Below are positions 43,591 to 52,402 of a stretch of 64,000 bases of DNA, in pieces. This DNA is from Fictibacillus sp. BK138 (lineage in GTDB: Bacteria > Bacillota > Bacilli > Bacillales > Fictibacillaceae). Positions within the stretch are counted from its first letter, which is position 1; the number at the start of each line of letters is the position of its first letter. Where the stretch lies: the NCBI RefSeq assembly GCF_004216955.1, contig NZ_SGXL01000001.1:3168061-3232060 (forward strand), in the 5' to 3' direction. A program made the position numbers and the translations under genes. Under the pieces are notes generated by a model. That model was not told where the DNA came from, did no database searches, and saw nothing but the letters and a program-made list of their open reading frames with translations.

Positions 43591-43621
43591 TAAAAAACCC
43601 GCCACTTAAAAGTGACGGGCC
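43591..43621 (-). terminator. Terminator of the rib operon
   Basis: On the minus strand CCCGTCACTT pairs with AAGTGGCGGG, then six T; 18 bases beyond the ribH stop. Confidence 0.88.
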
Positions 43622-43638
43622 GATCTCTAAACGTATTA

Positions 43639-44106
43639 TTATGAGAACTGGCGTGTTAAGTTTGCCATCTCAATTGCAGAAACCGCTGCTTCCCAGCCTT
43701 TGTTTCCTGCTTTTGTTCCAGCTCTTTCAATAGCCTGTTCGATTGAATCTACAGTTAATACACCGAAAATGACGGGCACACCGCTCGTCATTGATGCCTG
43801 CGCTACGCCTTTAGCCGCTTCGTTGCACACATAATCAAAGTGTGGAGTTGATCCGCGGATAACAGCACCTAACGTAATAATGGCATCATAATTTCCGCTA
43901 TCCGCCATCTTTTTTGCGATTAACGGAATTTCAAATGCTCCTGGAACCCATGCGATATCCACATCTTCTTCTGACACCCCATGTCTTTTGAAAGCGTCCT
44001 GCGCGCCAGAAACTAATCTATCTGAAATAAAATCGTTAAAGCGTCCTGCAACGATTCCTACTTTTAATCCTGATCCAACTAAATGTCCTTCAAATAATTT
44101 TGCCAT
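43639..44106 (-). CDS. ribH: Lumazine synthase
   Basis: A protein of 155 aa. [52 protein letters not shown] and [16 protein letters not shown] are the family blocks. It condenses the ribityl-aminopyrimidine with dihydroxybutanone phosphate to form lumazine, as a 60-subunit shell in bacilli. SD aggagg; last gene of the riboflavin operon, 17 bases after ribBA. Confidence 0.96.
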   Translation of the reverse strand: MAKLFEGHLVGSGLKVGIVAGRFNDFISDRLVSGAQDAFKRHGVSEEDVDIAWVPGAFEIPLIAKKMADSGNYDAIITLGAVIRGSTPHFDYVCNEAAKGVAQASMTSGVPVIFGVLTVDSIEQAIERAGTKAGNKGWEAAVSAIEMANLTRQFS

Positions 44107-44123
44107 TTTTGGTTCCTCCTGTT

Positions 44124-45317
44124 TTAGAAATGAAGCATATGCCCCAATTTGCTTTTCTTTGTTTTTAAATAGTCTTCATTGCTTTCATTATGAGGCATCT
44201 GAAGCGCCACTCGCTCTGTAACTTCAAGATCATAGCCTTTAAGACCGGCTATTTTCCTAGGATTGTTCGTTAAAAGTTTCATCTTGTTGATCCCTAGGTC
44301 TTTTAAGATTTGTGCTCCGATTCCATAATCACGCAAATCTGGTGCAAATCCAAGCTGTTCGTTTGCCTCAACTGTATCAAGGCCTTCTTCTTGCAGTTTG
44401 TAAGCTTTCATTTTGTTAATGAGTCCGATGCCTCTTCCCTCTTGTCTCATATACAATAAGACGCCGCGGCCTTCTTTATCGATCTGTGAAAGAGCTGCAT
44501 GAAGCTGCGGCCCGCAGTCACAGCGGTTAGAACCAAAGACATCTCCAGTCAGACATTCAGAGTGCACTCGAACCAACACAGGCTCACCGTCGCTTATATC
44601 ACCTTTTACAAGCGCAACGTGTTCTTTGTTGTCCAATACATTTGAAAAGCCTACCGCTTTAAAATCTCCATACTCTGTTGGAAGGTTGATTTCGACTTCC
44701 CTTTTCACCATTTGTTCTGTTTTATTTCGGTACGTGATCAGATCTTTTATCGTAATGAGCTTCATATTGTGCTGTTTCGCTAATTCTACAAGTTCAGGTA
44801 CACGCGCCATCGTACCGTCTTCTTTCATGATTTCACATATAACACCAGCTGATTTGCTTCCTGCCATTCTTGCCAGATCGATGGCTGCTTCCGTATGACC
44901 CGCTCTTCTTAGTACTCCGCCATTTTTACCGATCAATGGAAAAATATGACCAGGGCGTTTGAAATCAGATGGAGCAGATTCTTGATTCACCAGCTCACGA
45001 ACAGTGGCCGCTCTTTCTTGTGCTGAGATTCCTGTTGTGGTTGATATGTGGTCTACACTAATCGTAAACGCAGTGCCATGAGAATCTGTATTGGCTGCAA
45101 CCATCGGCGATAAATCAAGCTTAACAGCAATTTCTTCTGAGATCGGTGTACATACTAATCCCCTGCCATGAGTAACCATAAAGTTGATGGATTCAGCTGT
45201 TATCCCTTCTGCCAAGGCAACAAAATCCCCTTCATTTTCACGGTCTTCATCATCAACTACAATAACAATTCTTCCTGCTTTTAAATCTTCAACAGCTTCT
45301 TCTATGGAGTGGAACAT
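44124..45317 (-). CDS. ribBA: Bifunctional DHBP synthase / GTP cyclohydrolase II
   Basis: A protein of 397 aa. The N-terminal half is dihydroxybutanone-phosphate synthase ([32 protein letters not shown]). The C-terminal half is GTP cyclohydrolase II with zinc ligands in [17 protein letters not shown] and the [11 protein letters not shown] motif. It supplies both precursors of riboflavin. SD aggagg; start 11 bases after the ribE stop. Confidence 0.96.
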   Translation of the reverse strand: MFHSIEEAVEDLKAGRIVIVVDDEDRENEGDFVALAEGITAESINFMVTHGRGLVCTPISEEIAVKLDLSPMVAANTDSHGTAFTISVDHISTTTGISAQERAATVRELVNQESAPSDFKRPGHIFPLIGKNGGVLRRAGHTEAAIDLARMAGSKSAGVICEIMKEDGTMARVPELVELAKQHNMKLITIKDLITYRNKTEQMVKREVEINLPTEYGDFKAVGFSNVLDNKEHVALVKGDISDGEPVLVRVHSECLTGDVFGSNRCDCGPQLHAALSQIDKEGRGVLLYMRQEGRGIGLINKMKAYKLQEEGLDTVEANEQLGFAPDLRDYGIGAQILKDLGINKMKLLTNNPRKIAGLKGYDLEVTERVALQMPHNESNEDYLKTKKSKLGHMLHF

Positions 45318-45328
45318 TGACTCTCCTC

Positions 45329-45979
45329 CTAAAATCCGTGCTCTTGTAAGAAATCAAGAGACAGCTTCGACTTTTGTTTAGTTTCTTCTTTTTCTGGAGA
45401 CAGCATTCTAGATACGTATTTCGCAAGCATATCACATTCGATGTTAACAAGATCTCCAGTGGTTTTCTTTCCTAAAATAGTGTGATCCGCCGTATGAGGA
45501 ATAAGGGAAACCGTAATTGTATTCTTCGTTACATCAAATACAGTAAGGCTCGTTCCATCAACACATACGGACCCTTTTAACATGAAATACTTCATCAAAT
45601 GATCAGGAAGAGAAATGGTATAGTAGATAGCATTCTTTTCTGGACGTTTCTCCACGATTTCTCCGGTTCCATCCACATGCCCAGAAACAAAATGTCCGCC
45701 AAACCGCCCCCCGGCAGCCATTGCCCGTTCTAAATTAACATTGTCTCGGTTGTTTAAAAGTTTCAAAGTTGAAGACCTGAACGTTTCAGGCATAACATCT
45801 ACTGTGAACTGATGGGAATTAAATGAAGTCACGGTAAGACATACACCATTGACCGCAATACTGTCACCGAGATTTACATCATGCAGGACTTTTTCAGCAG
45901 ATATAGTGAGTACGATTGTTTCATTTCCTTTGTTAATAGACTTGATCGTACCTAGTTCCTCTATGATTCCTGTAAACAA
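45329..45979 (-). CDS. ribE: Riboflavin synthase, alpha subunit
   Basis: A protein of 216 aa with two lumazine-binding barrels: [12 protein letters not shown] and [12 protein letters not shown] in the first, [13 protein letters not shown] in the second. It dismutates two lumazines to riboflavin. It is the first gene behind the FMN riboswitch; the deaminase/reductase gene ribD, which normally precedes it in bacilli, is absent. Confidence 0.95.
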   Translation of the reverse strand: MFTGIIEELGTIKSINKGNETIVLTISAEKVLHDVNLGDSIAVNGVCLTVTSFNSHQFTVDVMPETFRSSTLKLLNNRDNVNLERAMAAGGRFGGHFVSGHVDGTGEIVEKRPEKNAIYYTISLPDHLMKYFMLKGSVCVDGTSLTVFDVTKNTITVSLIPHTADHTILGKKTTGDLVNIECDMLAKYVSRMLSPEKEETKQKSKLSLDFLQEHGF

Positions 45980-46057
45980 ATACTTTGCCTCCCTTGGTCG
46001 TTATTTTTCGATGTTCGCTGATCGTAAATGTGCATGAATCTGGGAGTTTTTTAAATA

Positions 46058-46096
46058 AAAATACCCCGAGAACATAATCGCTCCCGGGGTATTTGT
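46058..46096 (-). terminator. Regulatory terminator of the FMN riboswitch
   Basis: On the minus strand AAATACCCCGGGAG pairs with CTCGGGGTATTT, followed by TTTTAT. It lies between the aptamer and ribE and would form when FMN is bound. Confidence 0.85.
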
Positions 46097-46166
46097 TGAA
46101 AGTTATGACTAAATAAACCTTTAAAATCACTGTTTTATTAAACAAGTGTTTAAAAGCGCTCACGTT

Positions 46167-46310
46167 CCTTCTCCCATCCAGACTATACTGTCGGCTTCGG
46201 ATTTTCACCGAATCCACCGTTTTTGCTTAATAACAAAACCGGGTCACGGACTAAGAGGCATTCAACAGCCTCATCACCGCCGGTTGGGAATTGCACCCGA
46301 CCCCGAAGGA
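46167..46310 (-). promoter_or_regulatory. FMN riboswitch (RFN element)
   Basis: On the minus strand the aptamer runs from TCCTTCGGGGTCGGGTGCAA through CCCAACCGGCGGTGATG, AGTCCGTGACCCGG and ATTCGGTGAAAATCCGAAGC to CAGTCTGGATGGGAGAAGG-type 3' sequence. All conserved RFN blocks are present. It controls the ribE-ribBA-ribH operon by attenuation. Confidence 0.96.
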
Positions 46311-46369
46311 CACTATTTACTTATGTACATTATAAGTAAACATTGGACTGAATTCAAACGTGATTACTT

Positions 46370-47740
46370 TTACTGACCAATTATTAATTTTTCTTTTGGA
46401 TAATGGATATGTTCAGTTGCTACTTTTCCTCGAATAATGAAAAGGAAAGAAAGAACGCCGATTCTTCCGATAAACATCAGAATCATCAAGATCACTTTAC
46501 CGGTTGAGCTTAATGTACCTGTGATTCCAGTTGAAAGTCCTGTTGTTCCAAATGCGGAACAGACTTCAAAAAAGATCTTCTCGATTGGCATTGGGTCAGT
46601 GATTGAAATAATGATGGTCGATGTTGTACATAGCACCATTGCAACGATTACTACAATAAATGATTTTTGTATATCTTCGGGGTAGATTTCCCGATTAAAG
46701 ATTTTGATGGTATTTCGTCCTTTTGCATAAAAGAAAATCGCCAAAGCAGCTACCGCAAATGTTGTTGTCCGAATACCTCCGCCGACACTGCTTGGAGAGG
46801 CTCCAATAAACATCATTACTCCTAAAAAGAGCAAAGTTGGAACGGTAAACTCTGAAACATCCATTGTAGATAATCCGCCGCTTCGTGTCGTAACAGACTG
46901 AAACATCGAATAGAAAAACGTTTCATGCCAAGATTTGCCTTCAAAAAAGGCATTCATCTCTAACAGGTAGATCCCCAATGCTCCCGTTACAACCAATAAA
47001 GCAAATGTAATGGTTGTTACCTTTGTAAAAAGAGTAAAAGTATAGCGCTCCAAATACTTTCTTTCTTTTATAAAATTATTGATCTCTACTAATACCGGGA
47101 AACCAATCGCTCCAGACGTAATTAAAAACATGGTCACAATCTGAACGAGATAATCGTGACGGAACGGAATCAATGAACTCCCCGTAATATCAAATCCTGC
47201 ATTTGTTGTAGCTGTAACCGAGGCAAAGAAAGCATGGTACAGAACATTAAGCTCCGTGTCGTAATATGGCTGGAACAAAATAAAAAATAAGACTGTACCC
47301 AAGATCTCGATCCCGATAATCAAGGTTAAAATTTGTTTCATAAGCTGAACGAGACCCGCTAAAGTGGACTGGTTTTGATCAGTCATAATCAGCTGCCGCT
47401 CTCTCATACCAATCCTTTTACCGATTAGCAGCCAGATAGCCGTTCCCAGTGTCATTACACCAATACCACCTATTTGAACCACTATAGCAAGTAGAACTAC
47501 ACCCGTATGATTAAATGTTTCAGAAATATTTACTGAAGTAAGCCCTGTAACACTCACAGCACTTACAGCCGTAAATAACGTATCAACAAAGGATAACTTT
47601 ACTCCCTCTTTATGTCCGACTGGCAAACTTAATAGAATCGTAGCCACGATAACGGACAATAAGTAAAAGATTACGATAAGCTGAACAGAAGTTAAGAAAT
47701 TCTTTTTTTGTTGTGTAGTTGCAGAATTATTTTTAAACAT
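46370..47740 (-). CDS. TrkH/Ktr family potassium transporter, membrane subunit
   Basis: A protein of 456 aa. Four pore-loop repeats are visible: SVTGLTSVNI, ATTNAGFDITG, TTRSGGLSTMD and GTTGLSTGITG, with the selectivity-filter glycines. Length fits KtrB/KtrD subunits, which need a cytoplasmic KtrA/KtrC gating ring; no such gene is adjacent, so it is more KtrD-like (KtrC and KtrD are also unlinked in B. subtilis). SD aggtga. Confidence 0.85.
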   Translation of the reverse strand: MFKNNSATTQQKKNFLTSVQLIVIFYLLSVIVATILLSLPVGHKEGVKLSFVDTLFTAVSAVSVTGLTSVNISETFNHTGVVLLAIVVQIGGIGVMTLGTAIWLLIGKRIGMRERQLIMTDQNQSTLAGLVQLMKQILTLIIGIEILGTVLFFILFQPYYDTELNVLYHAFFASVTATTNAGFDITGSSLIPFRHDYLVQIVTMFLITSGAIGFPVLVEINNFIKERKYLERYTFTLFTKVTTITFALLVVTGALGIYLLEMNAFFEGKSWHETFFYSMFQSVTTRSGGLSTMDVSEFTVPTLLFLGVMMFIGASPSSVGGGIRTTTFAVAALAIFFYAKGRNTIKIFNREIYPEDIQKSFIVVIVAMVLCTTSTIIISITDPMPIEKIFFEVCSAFGTTGLSTGITGTLSSTGKVILMILMFIGRIGVLSFLFIIRGKVATEHIHYPKEKLIIGQ

Positions 47741-47842
47741 AGTCTATTTTCACCTGTCGAGGGAATTTTTCTATAACCTTCTGAAATAGTAACAATAGCA
47801 TTTCTATTTAACAAGGTGAAATCGAACATTTGTTAAAAAATT

Positions 47843-48913
47843 TCAATCCGTTTCATTTTCAGAAGTCATTCTCTTTTCTATTATGTTCATTAAAGGTAAG
47901 GGTTCATCCACTTTTATTACCACTCTAGTAACATTCTTTTTAAATCCATAAATAAGCTCTGCCTTTACAGATTCCCTCAAAAGAAGTTCGATTGATGGCT
48001 TTTCCGGAATAAAATCACTCACGAGTGCTTCGAACGTGTATTTCTTTTCTGATGCGGGTATCGTATCCGGTCCTTCATATTTTTTCATTTCCTTTATGGC
48101 CGTATAAGGAAGTGACATTCCTCTTAAGAAACCGATATTTGTAATGATAGAATCTTCCGTTGTGATTAATGGGGTTTTCTTAACGGCCTGCATCTGACCG
48201 AAAAGGAAAAGCACTGAGTACGCATTGATAAAGAGCAGTATGAGAGAAAGTGTGTGGTCGATCTTGCTGAAGAAGTAGTGAAGTCCTACTGATTCGATGA
48301 TAAGTGCATGAATCAGCATCAGATTAAGTGCGACAAAACTTGTTTTTTTATGAAAAGTAAAAACTTCACCAGCCGTCAAAGCCGGTTTTCTCCAAGAGAA
48401 CAGAGCATAGTACAACATCGAAATCTCACTGACAACCGCATCAAGCATACGGCTACTTGGAAAATGAACGTTAAACGCTTGTTTAATTTTTATAAGAAAA
48501 GGAAGTTTATTTGGAAGCTTTCTGTACGATGCTTTTACTTTAGGAAACTTCCTAATAACCATGATTAACAAATAAAGTTCAATGAAAACAAACCCTGCTT
48601 CTAACAGAAGTAAAGCTTTTGGAATCATGGATACATTCTCTAATAAAGAATCTGGAATAATAACAGTCGCTAGCCCATAGCTTGCGATGGCTGTCAGGAT
48701 AGTTAGTTTCCAAGAAAATCGTTTACGGATAATAAAGTAGTATGCAAGAAGCGGAATAACTAAAAGGAAATCAAACATGGAGCCTGCTACTACTAGACTT
48801 GGAACCGGCTGAAAGAATGGAGTCATGTATAAAATCATATTGCTTCCAATTACTAATAAACATAAAGCGAGAAACGGCACCCATTTTACTGGTTTTAGAA
48901 CAGCTTGATTCAT
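47843..48913 (-). CDS. Hypothetical multi-spanning membrane protein
   Basis: A protein of 356 aa with about seven membrane helices, then a charged C-terminal domain of ~90 residues on the cytoplasmic side. Family not recognised; such Bacillus proteins are often labelled as a carotene monooxygenase without support. It is transcribed alone, between the potassium transporter and ywaF. Confidence 0.6.
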   Translation of the reverse strand: MNQAVLKPVKWVPFLALCLLVIGSNMILYMTPFFQPVPSLVVAGSMFDFLLVIPLLAYYFIIRKRFSWKLTILTAIASYGLATVIIPDSLLENVSMIPKALLLLEAGFVFIELYLLIMVIRKFPKVKASYRKLPNKLPFLIKIKQAFNVHFPSSRMLDAVVSEISMLYYALFSWRKPALTAGEVFTFHKKTSFVALNLMLIHALIIESVGLHYFFSKIDHTLSLILLFINAYSVLFLFGQMQAVKKTPLITTEDSIITNIGFLRGMSLPYTAIKEMKKYEGPDTIPASEKKYTFEALVSDFIPEKPSIELLLRESVKAELIYGFKKNVTRVVIKVDEPLPLMNIIEKRMTSENETD

Positions 48914-49001
48914 AATTTATCCCTCCTCACTTCTATTATACAATAAATACCAATTAATTCTTTTCATTCCAATCAATGTCACAAAACATACAAAAAGACC
49001 G

Positions 49002-49733
49002 CTACACTCCAATCGGTGAGCGATCCTTATTAATTGGTCCAGAGCTCTTATCTATCACTGGGAAAAAGACAATCAAGCACATTAAAAATGCAATCAGTTC
49101 CAATCCAAAAATGTACCAAGGGTGTGGCCCAAGGAAATCTATCAATGAAGCATTGGCTGGTTTACTCATTAAAAACATATAATTTGCATTCAGCAAAATA
49201 TTAATAACATAGACACATACGGCGTACAAATTAAGCCATAAAAACGACTTGAAGAATCTTCTCCACGTAATTCTAAAAGACTTTACGATCGCATAATACA
49301 TAGCGGTCCAGACGATTAGACCATGAGCGAAAAAATATTGAATAAAACGAAAGTGCCATGGCTGCTGATAGAGTTCAGGAGTGAGCAACCCTTGTATGGC
49401 CCCTGTAAAACCAAACAGATACACGAAAGCAAAAAGCTTCTTATTTTCTGTTAAAAGTAAGATCATGCATAACAGGATATTTAAACTGCAAAGCTGAAGC
49501 GGCAGATATAATTTCACTGTCCATATCTCGTTATATAACGCCCAGCACTGATAACTCACTTCAGATAAAGCAAGACTGATCAGGAGTAAATATCTTATTG
49601 AATGCATTTCTTTTATACGAGTGCGAAAGAGGAACATACATATTACGACAAATACGATTACTAACAGGCTGATAATATGTTCAGTACCGAACATAACAAA
49701 CCCTGACTCCCCTTCACTAAACCAAGGCTTCAT
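49002..49733 (-). CDS. ywaF: TIGR02206/YwaF family membrane protein
   Basis: A protein of 243 aa, six or seven membrane helices. YLPLQLCSLNILLCMILLL and the LGPHPWYIFGLELIAF C-terminal block are the YwaF hallmarks. Function unknown. The gene is followed closely by its neighbour at 48913 on the same strand, with about 88 bases between. Confidence 0.78.
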   Translation of the reverse strand: MKPWFSEGESGFVMFGTEHIISLLVIVFVVICMFLFRTRIKEMHSIRYLLLISLALSEVSYQCWALYNEIWTVKLYLPLQLCSLNILLCMILLLTENKKLFAFVYLFGFTGAIQGLLTPELYQQPWHFRFIQYFFAHGLIVWTAMYYAIVKSFRITWRRFFKSFLWLNLYAVCVYVINILLNANYMFLMSKPANASLIDFLGPHPWYIFGLELIAFLMCLIVFFPVIDKSSGPINKDRSPIGV

Positions 49734-49828
49734 ACACTCACCTCCCGTAAAACCTATACTTATTGATATTCACAACCATTGGATCATTTCCTTTAAAAAG
49801 TTTGTCTTCGCAACGATTATTGCTTTTA

Positions 49829-49916
49829 AAAGTGGTTGTTATCCATTTCATACGCTCGCTTACCGCCTTTATAAATCTTACCTGTCCCCCTGCATCAACT
49901 TGTCCATGTAGAAGAA
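49829..49916 (-). repeat. Decayed copy of the dispersed repeat (R7)
   Basis: AAGTGGTTGTTATCC...CTCGCTTACCGC and TACCTGTCCC...CATCAACTTGTCCATGTAGAAG keep both ends and parts of the central stem of the element seen at 32062, with many changes and a shortened middle. Confidence 0.6.
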
Positions 49917-49966
49917 TCAAAAACGATCTGAAAGTGTGTGTGTGTAACAATGAAAAAACATTTGCA

Positions 49967-49992
49967 TAACGTAACAGTGTTATGTTACATTA
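49967..49992. promoter_or_regulatory. Inverted repeat, probable YhbD operator
   Basis: TAACGTAACA, 6 nt, TGTTACATTA: one mismatch in two 10-base arms. It lies 20 bases before the yhbD start and overlaps a TTGCAT/TTACAT promoter-like pair, as expected for autoregulation by a MerR-type protein. Confidence 0.6.
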
Positions 49993-50012
49993 GTTTCAGA
50001 AGGAGGTTAATC

Positions 50013-50633
50013 ATGGAAAATTTAATCTCAAAGAAAGATCTTCTTGAAGCTGCAAACATTTCTTATGGCCAGTTGTATCGCTGGAAAAGAAAAAATCTGA
50101 TTCCTGAAAACTGGTTTATACGGAAATCTACTTTTACAGGCCAAGAGACTTTCTTTCCAAAAGAAGACATCTTGCAGCGCATTGAAAAAATAAAAAATTT
50201 AAAAGATGATTTGTCGCTTGATGAACTTGCTGATATGTTCTCCCCATCCCCTACTATTACATCCTTATCAGCTGATGAGTTAACAAAACGTAACATTGTT
50301 TCTAACACTGCTTTAGAAATGTACAACAATCACAATGGCACCACTTCAACTTTCTCGTTTGATCAATTATTAACCCTATATTTATTGGATACTCTGCTTC
50401 AAACTGGTGAAATGAACCGATCGGAAGGAATGGAGCTTCTCCAAATCCTTCAACATCACTCTAATGAAATAAATGGCAAGGAAAGCGAACTTATTTTTAT
50501 TAGAAAAATGGGTGTATCTTTCTTTATCCTCACACCTGAACCAGCTAAGCTGTTCGTAGAATCTCAAACAAAAATTATCGCCCATTACAAACTGAATCAA
50601 TGCATTGAAGAGTTAAAATTAAAGATTTCATAA
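50013..50633 (+). CDS. yhbD: MerR-like regulator YhbD (DUF4004)
   Basis: A protein of 206 aa. The N-terminal MerR-type winged helix (LISKKDLLEAANISYGQLYR, then FPKEDILQRIEKIK) precedes a helical effector region with no known ligand. It is followed after 19 bases by the bactofilin-like gene, as yhbD precedes yhbE/yhbF in B. subtilis. SD aggaggt, 5 nt. A palindrome in its promoter suggests self-control. Confidence 0.82.
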   Translation: MENLISKKDLLEAANISYGQLYRWKRKNLIPENWFIRKSTFTGQETFFPKEDILQRIEKIKNLKDDLSLDELADMFSPSPTITSLSADELTKRNIVSNTALEMYNNHNGTTSTFSFDQLLTLYLLDTLLQTGEMNRSEGMELLQILQHHSNEINGKESELIFIRKMGVSFFILTPEPAKLFVESQTKIIAHYKLNQCIEELKLKIS

Positions 50634-50652
50634 ACGTTGAGGAGGAATAGTT

Positions 50653-51438
50653 ATGGAAAAAACAAAACAAAGAAACATTAGCATTTCAGGTTCAGGTACT
50701 GCTGCTGGCGGGGATTATGATCAAGTAAAAGTTAACGGTTCCGCACATATAAACAGCGACGTCCAGTGCCAAGTTTTCAAATGCAACGGCAGTGCACATA
50801 TTGAAGGAAGTATTAAAACTGGCACTGCCAAGGTCAATGGATCATCCCATATTGAAGGAAACATGGAAGCTGAAGAAATGACCATCAATGGAAGCACTGA
50901 TATCGACGGAAATCTAACTTGCAGCGAAGTAAAGATCCAAGGTTCTTCAAATGTTAAAGGAGATTTAAAAGGAAAAGAAATCATCGTTAGAGGATCTGCT
51001 TCAATTAAAGGCAATGTTTCTGGAGATGAGGTAGATGTAAAGGGGCAAGTAAAAATCGGCGGTGACTGCGAGGCGGAATCCTTTAATGCTCGTGGGAATT
51101 TTAAGATTAATGGTCTTCTGAATGCAGGAAATATTGACATAGAGCTCCTGCGTCTTTGTGAAGCAAAAGAAATCGGCGGTGAAAATATCATCGTAAAAAG
51201 GAGCATAGATTCTTCCGGTTTCAAAAAACTCATTAAATTTTTTATGGGTCAGCAAACAGATCAGCTAACTGCAGAAGTCATCGAAGGTGATCATGTATCC
51301 CTTGAATACACACATGCAAAAGTAGTTAGAGGCAACACGATAGAAATTGGTCCGGGATGCGTGATTGAACGTATCGAATATAAACAAAGCCTTGAATTGG
51401 ACGAAAACGCTAAGATAGGCGCACAAGAAAAAATCTGA
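50653..51438 (+). CDS. yhbF: Bactofilin-like polymer-forming protein YhbF
   Basis: A protein of 261 aa. From residue 15 on, a right-handed beta-helix is built from about nine repeats with a period near 17-18 residues (VNGSAHINSD, CNGSAHIEGS, VNGSSHIEGN, INGSTDIDGN). B. subtilis YhbE/YhbF are bactofilins needed for swimming motility; here only one is present. It shares the yhbD transcript and ends at a terminator. Confidence 0.85.
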   Translation: MEKTKQRNISISGSGTAAGGDYDQVKVNGSAHINSDVQCQVFKCNGSAHIEGSIKTGTAKVNGSSHIEGNMEAEEMTINGSTDIDGNLTCSEVKIQGSSNVKGDLKGKEIIVRGSASIKGNVSGDEVDVKGQVKIGGDCEAESFNARGNFKINGLLNAGNIDIELLRLCEAKEIGGENIIVKRSIDSSGFKKLIKFFMGQQTDQLTAEVIEGDHVSLEYTHAKVVRGNTIEIGPGCVIERIEYKQSLELDENAKIGAQEKI

Positions 51439-51449
51439 TATCACAAAAG

Positions 51450-51497
51450 CTGCCTCAAAAAAGGGTCTATAAAACACCTGTTTAAGGCAGCTTTCTC
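51450..51497 (+). terminator. Terminator of yhbDF
   Basis: AAAGCTGCCT pairs with AAGGCAGCTTT around a 28-base loop, then a T-rich tail. Confidence 0.7.
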
Positions 51498-51561
51498 GTT
51501 TTCTTTGGTTATTTTCTAAATGAATGTTGCTATAGAGAGGTTTGAAGTTCTTCATTGAAGA

Positions 51562-51772
51562 GTTGATTGGAGTGGAAGGTGCGTGCCTACCACTTGAGAA
51601 ACATCTCGTAAGGCATGCGACGAGGAAGCTTACTTCGGTAGAATTAACTCGTAGACACAGGAGCAATGATACTTCTATGAAACGGGTCAGGTGAGACACT
51701 TAAAAGTGAAACGTACGAATGTGGCTCACCGCCTGCCCCGCGGAAAGCGAGCAACCTAGAACGGAAATCAAC
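51562..51772 (+). repeat. Dispersed structured repeat, copy R4 with insertion (211 bp)
   Basis: Outer arms GTTGATTGG/AAATCAAC intact; the apical part is identical to R1. The AGACTCCTGCGGGACGAGC block is replaced by about 100 bases that contain a further hairpin (TGCCT/AGGCA around GAGA/TCTC). The flank AACAACAAAGTTTACGAAAA is shared with R5. Confidence 0.88.
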
Positions 51773-51812
51773 ATCTTCCAAAAACAACAAAGTTTACGAA
51801 AAAAGCAATCTT

Positions 51813-52136
51813 TTATTGACTACCCGCAGTAATCTTCAAACCAATAATTCCTGTAATAACAAAAGCTAGAAACGTAAGACGAAGAAGCGTCTTAGGCTCA
51901 CCGAATAGTACAATTCCTAATATCACCGCTCCAGCTGCTCCAATCCCCGTCCAGATTGTATAAGCCGTCCCGATCGGCAGAACTTTTGTAGCTTGTGACA
52001 AATAATAAAAACTGATGATCATCCCAACTACGGTTACAACCGACGGCCACAATCTTGTGAATCCATTCGTATATTTAAGCCCTATCGCCCAAACAATTTC
52101 AAAGATACCTGCAACAAACAAGTACACCCATGCCAT
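51813..52136 (-). CDS. gdx: Guanidinium exporter Gdx (SugE), SMR family
   Basis: A protein of 107 aa with four membrane helices. Essential Glu in AGIFEIVWAIGLKYTNGFTR, then GTAYTIWTGIGAAGAVILGI. The IGLKYTNGF pattern is that of SugE/Gdx rather than QacC/EmrE. Such proteins exchange guanidinium for protons. A guanidine-I riboswitch directly upstream confirms the substrate. Confidence 0.93.
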   Translation of the reverse strand: MAWVYLFVAGIFEIVWAIGLKYTNGFTRLWPSVVTVVGMIISFYYLSQATKVLPIGTAYTIWTGIGAAGAVILGIVLFGEPKTLLRLTFLAFVITGIIGLKITAGSQ

Positions 52137-52159
52137 AATAATGACCTCCTACAATAAAT

Positions 52160-52202
52160 AAAGCCCAGAAAGATATATGATTTATATCCTCCCAGGCTTT
52201 TA
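52160..52202 (-). terminator. Regulatory terminator of the guanidine-I riboswitch
   Basis: On the minus strand AAAGCCTGGGAGGATA pairs with TATCTTTCTGGGCTTT, then TATTTATT. The 5' arm overlaps the aptamer's 3' segment, so guanidine binding would prevent it from forming. Confidence 0.85.
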
Positions 52203-52284
52203 TCCCTCCGTGTACACGATGTATCTATCGTGCGCTTTCTCTCGGACCAGACCAGCGAGCAGTCACTGCGGAACCCTAGAAAGC
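52188..52284 (-). promoter_or_regulatory. Guanidine-I (ykkC) riboswitch
   Basis: On the minus strand: CTAGGGTTCCGC, then CTGGTCCGAGAGAAAGC, then ACACGGAGGGATAAAAGCCT and GGGAGG. These are the conserved ykkC blocks in order and spacing. It precedes the Gdx exporter gene. Confidence 0.95.
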
Positions 52285-52402
52285 TATTCTTCCTATATTA
52301 TTGAAAAAACTCTTTAACGTGTCAAGAAATCAGCGTTCGCCTTTCATGGTAAATAATGTATAGATTTCCCTTGCTTATCAAACATTATTAAGGATAAGGC
52401 AG

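Larger units (their letters stand above)
43272..43638. other. Intergenic region upstream of the small gene, with array F and terminators
   Basis: Besides array F and two hairpins it holds AT-rich DNA. A 56-codon frame at 43423-43593 on the plus strand runs through the array and the terminator stem and lacks an SD, so it is not called. Confidence 0.5.

Noticed and set aside
43423-43593. 56-codon plus-strand frame starting MKKIIMTFMH
   Set aside because: No SD, runs through array F and the terminator stem; the peptide reflects the repeat.
50721-51233. 170-codon antisense frame inside yhbF
   Set aside because: The beta-helix repeats of yhbF keep the complementary frame open. There is no SD and the plus-strand protein is clearly real.
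52340-52402. Sigma-G promoter directly before the ger A gene
   Set aside because: A CATTATTA motif exists, but its distance to a -35-like GTATAG is too long and it lies too close to the start codon.
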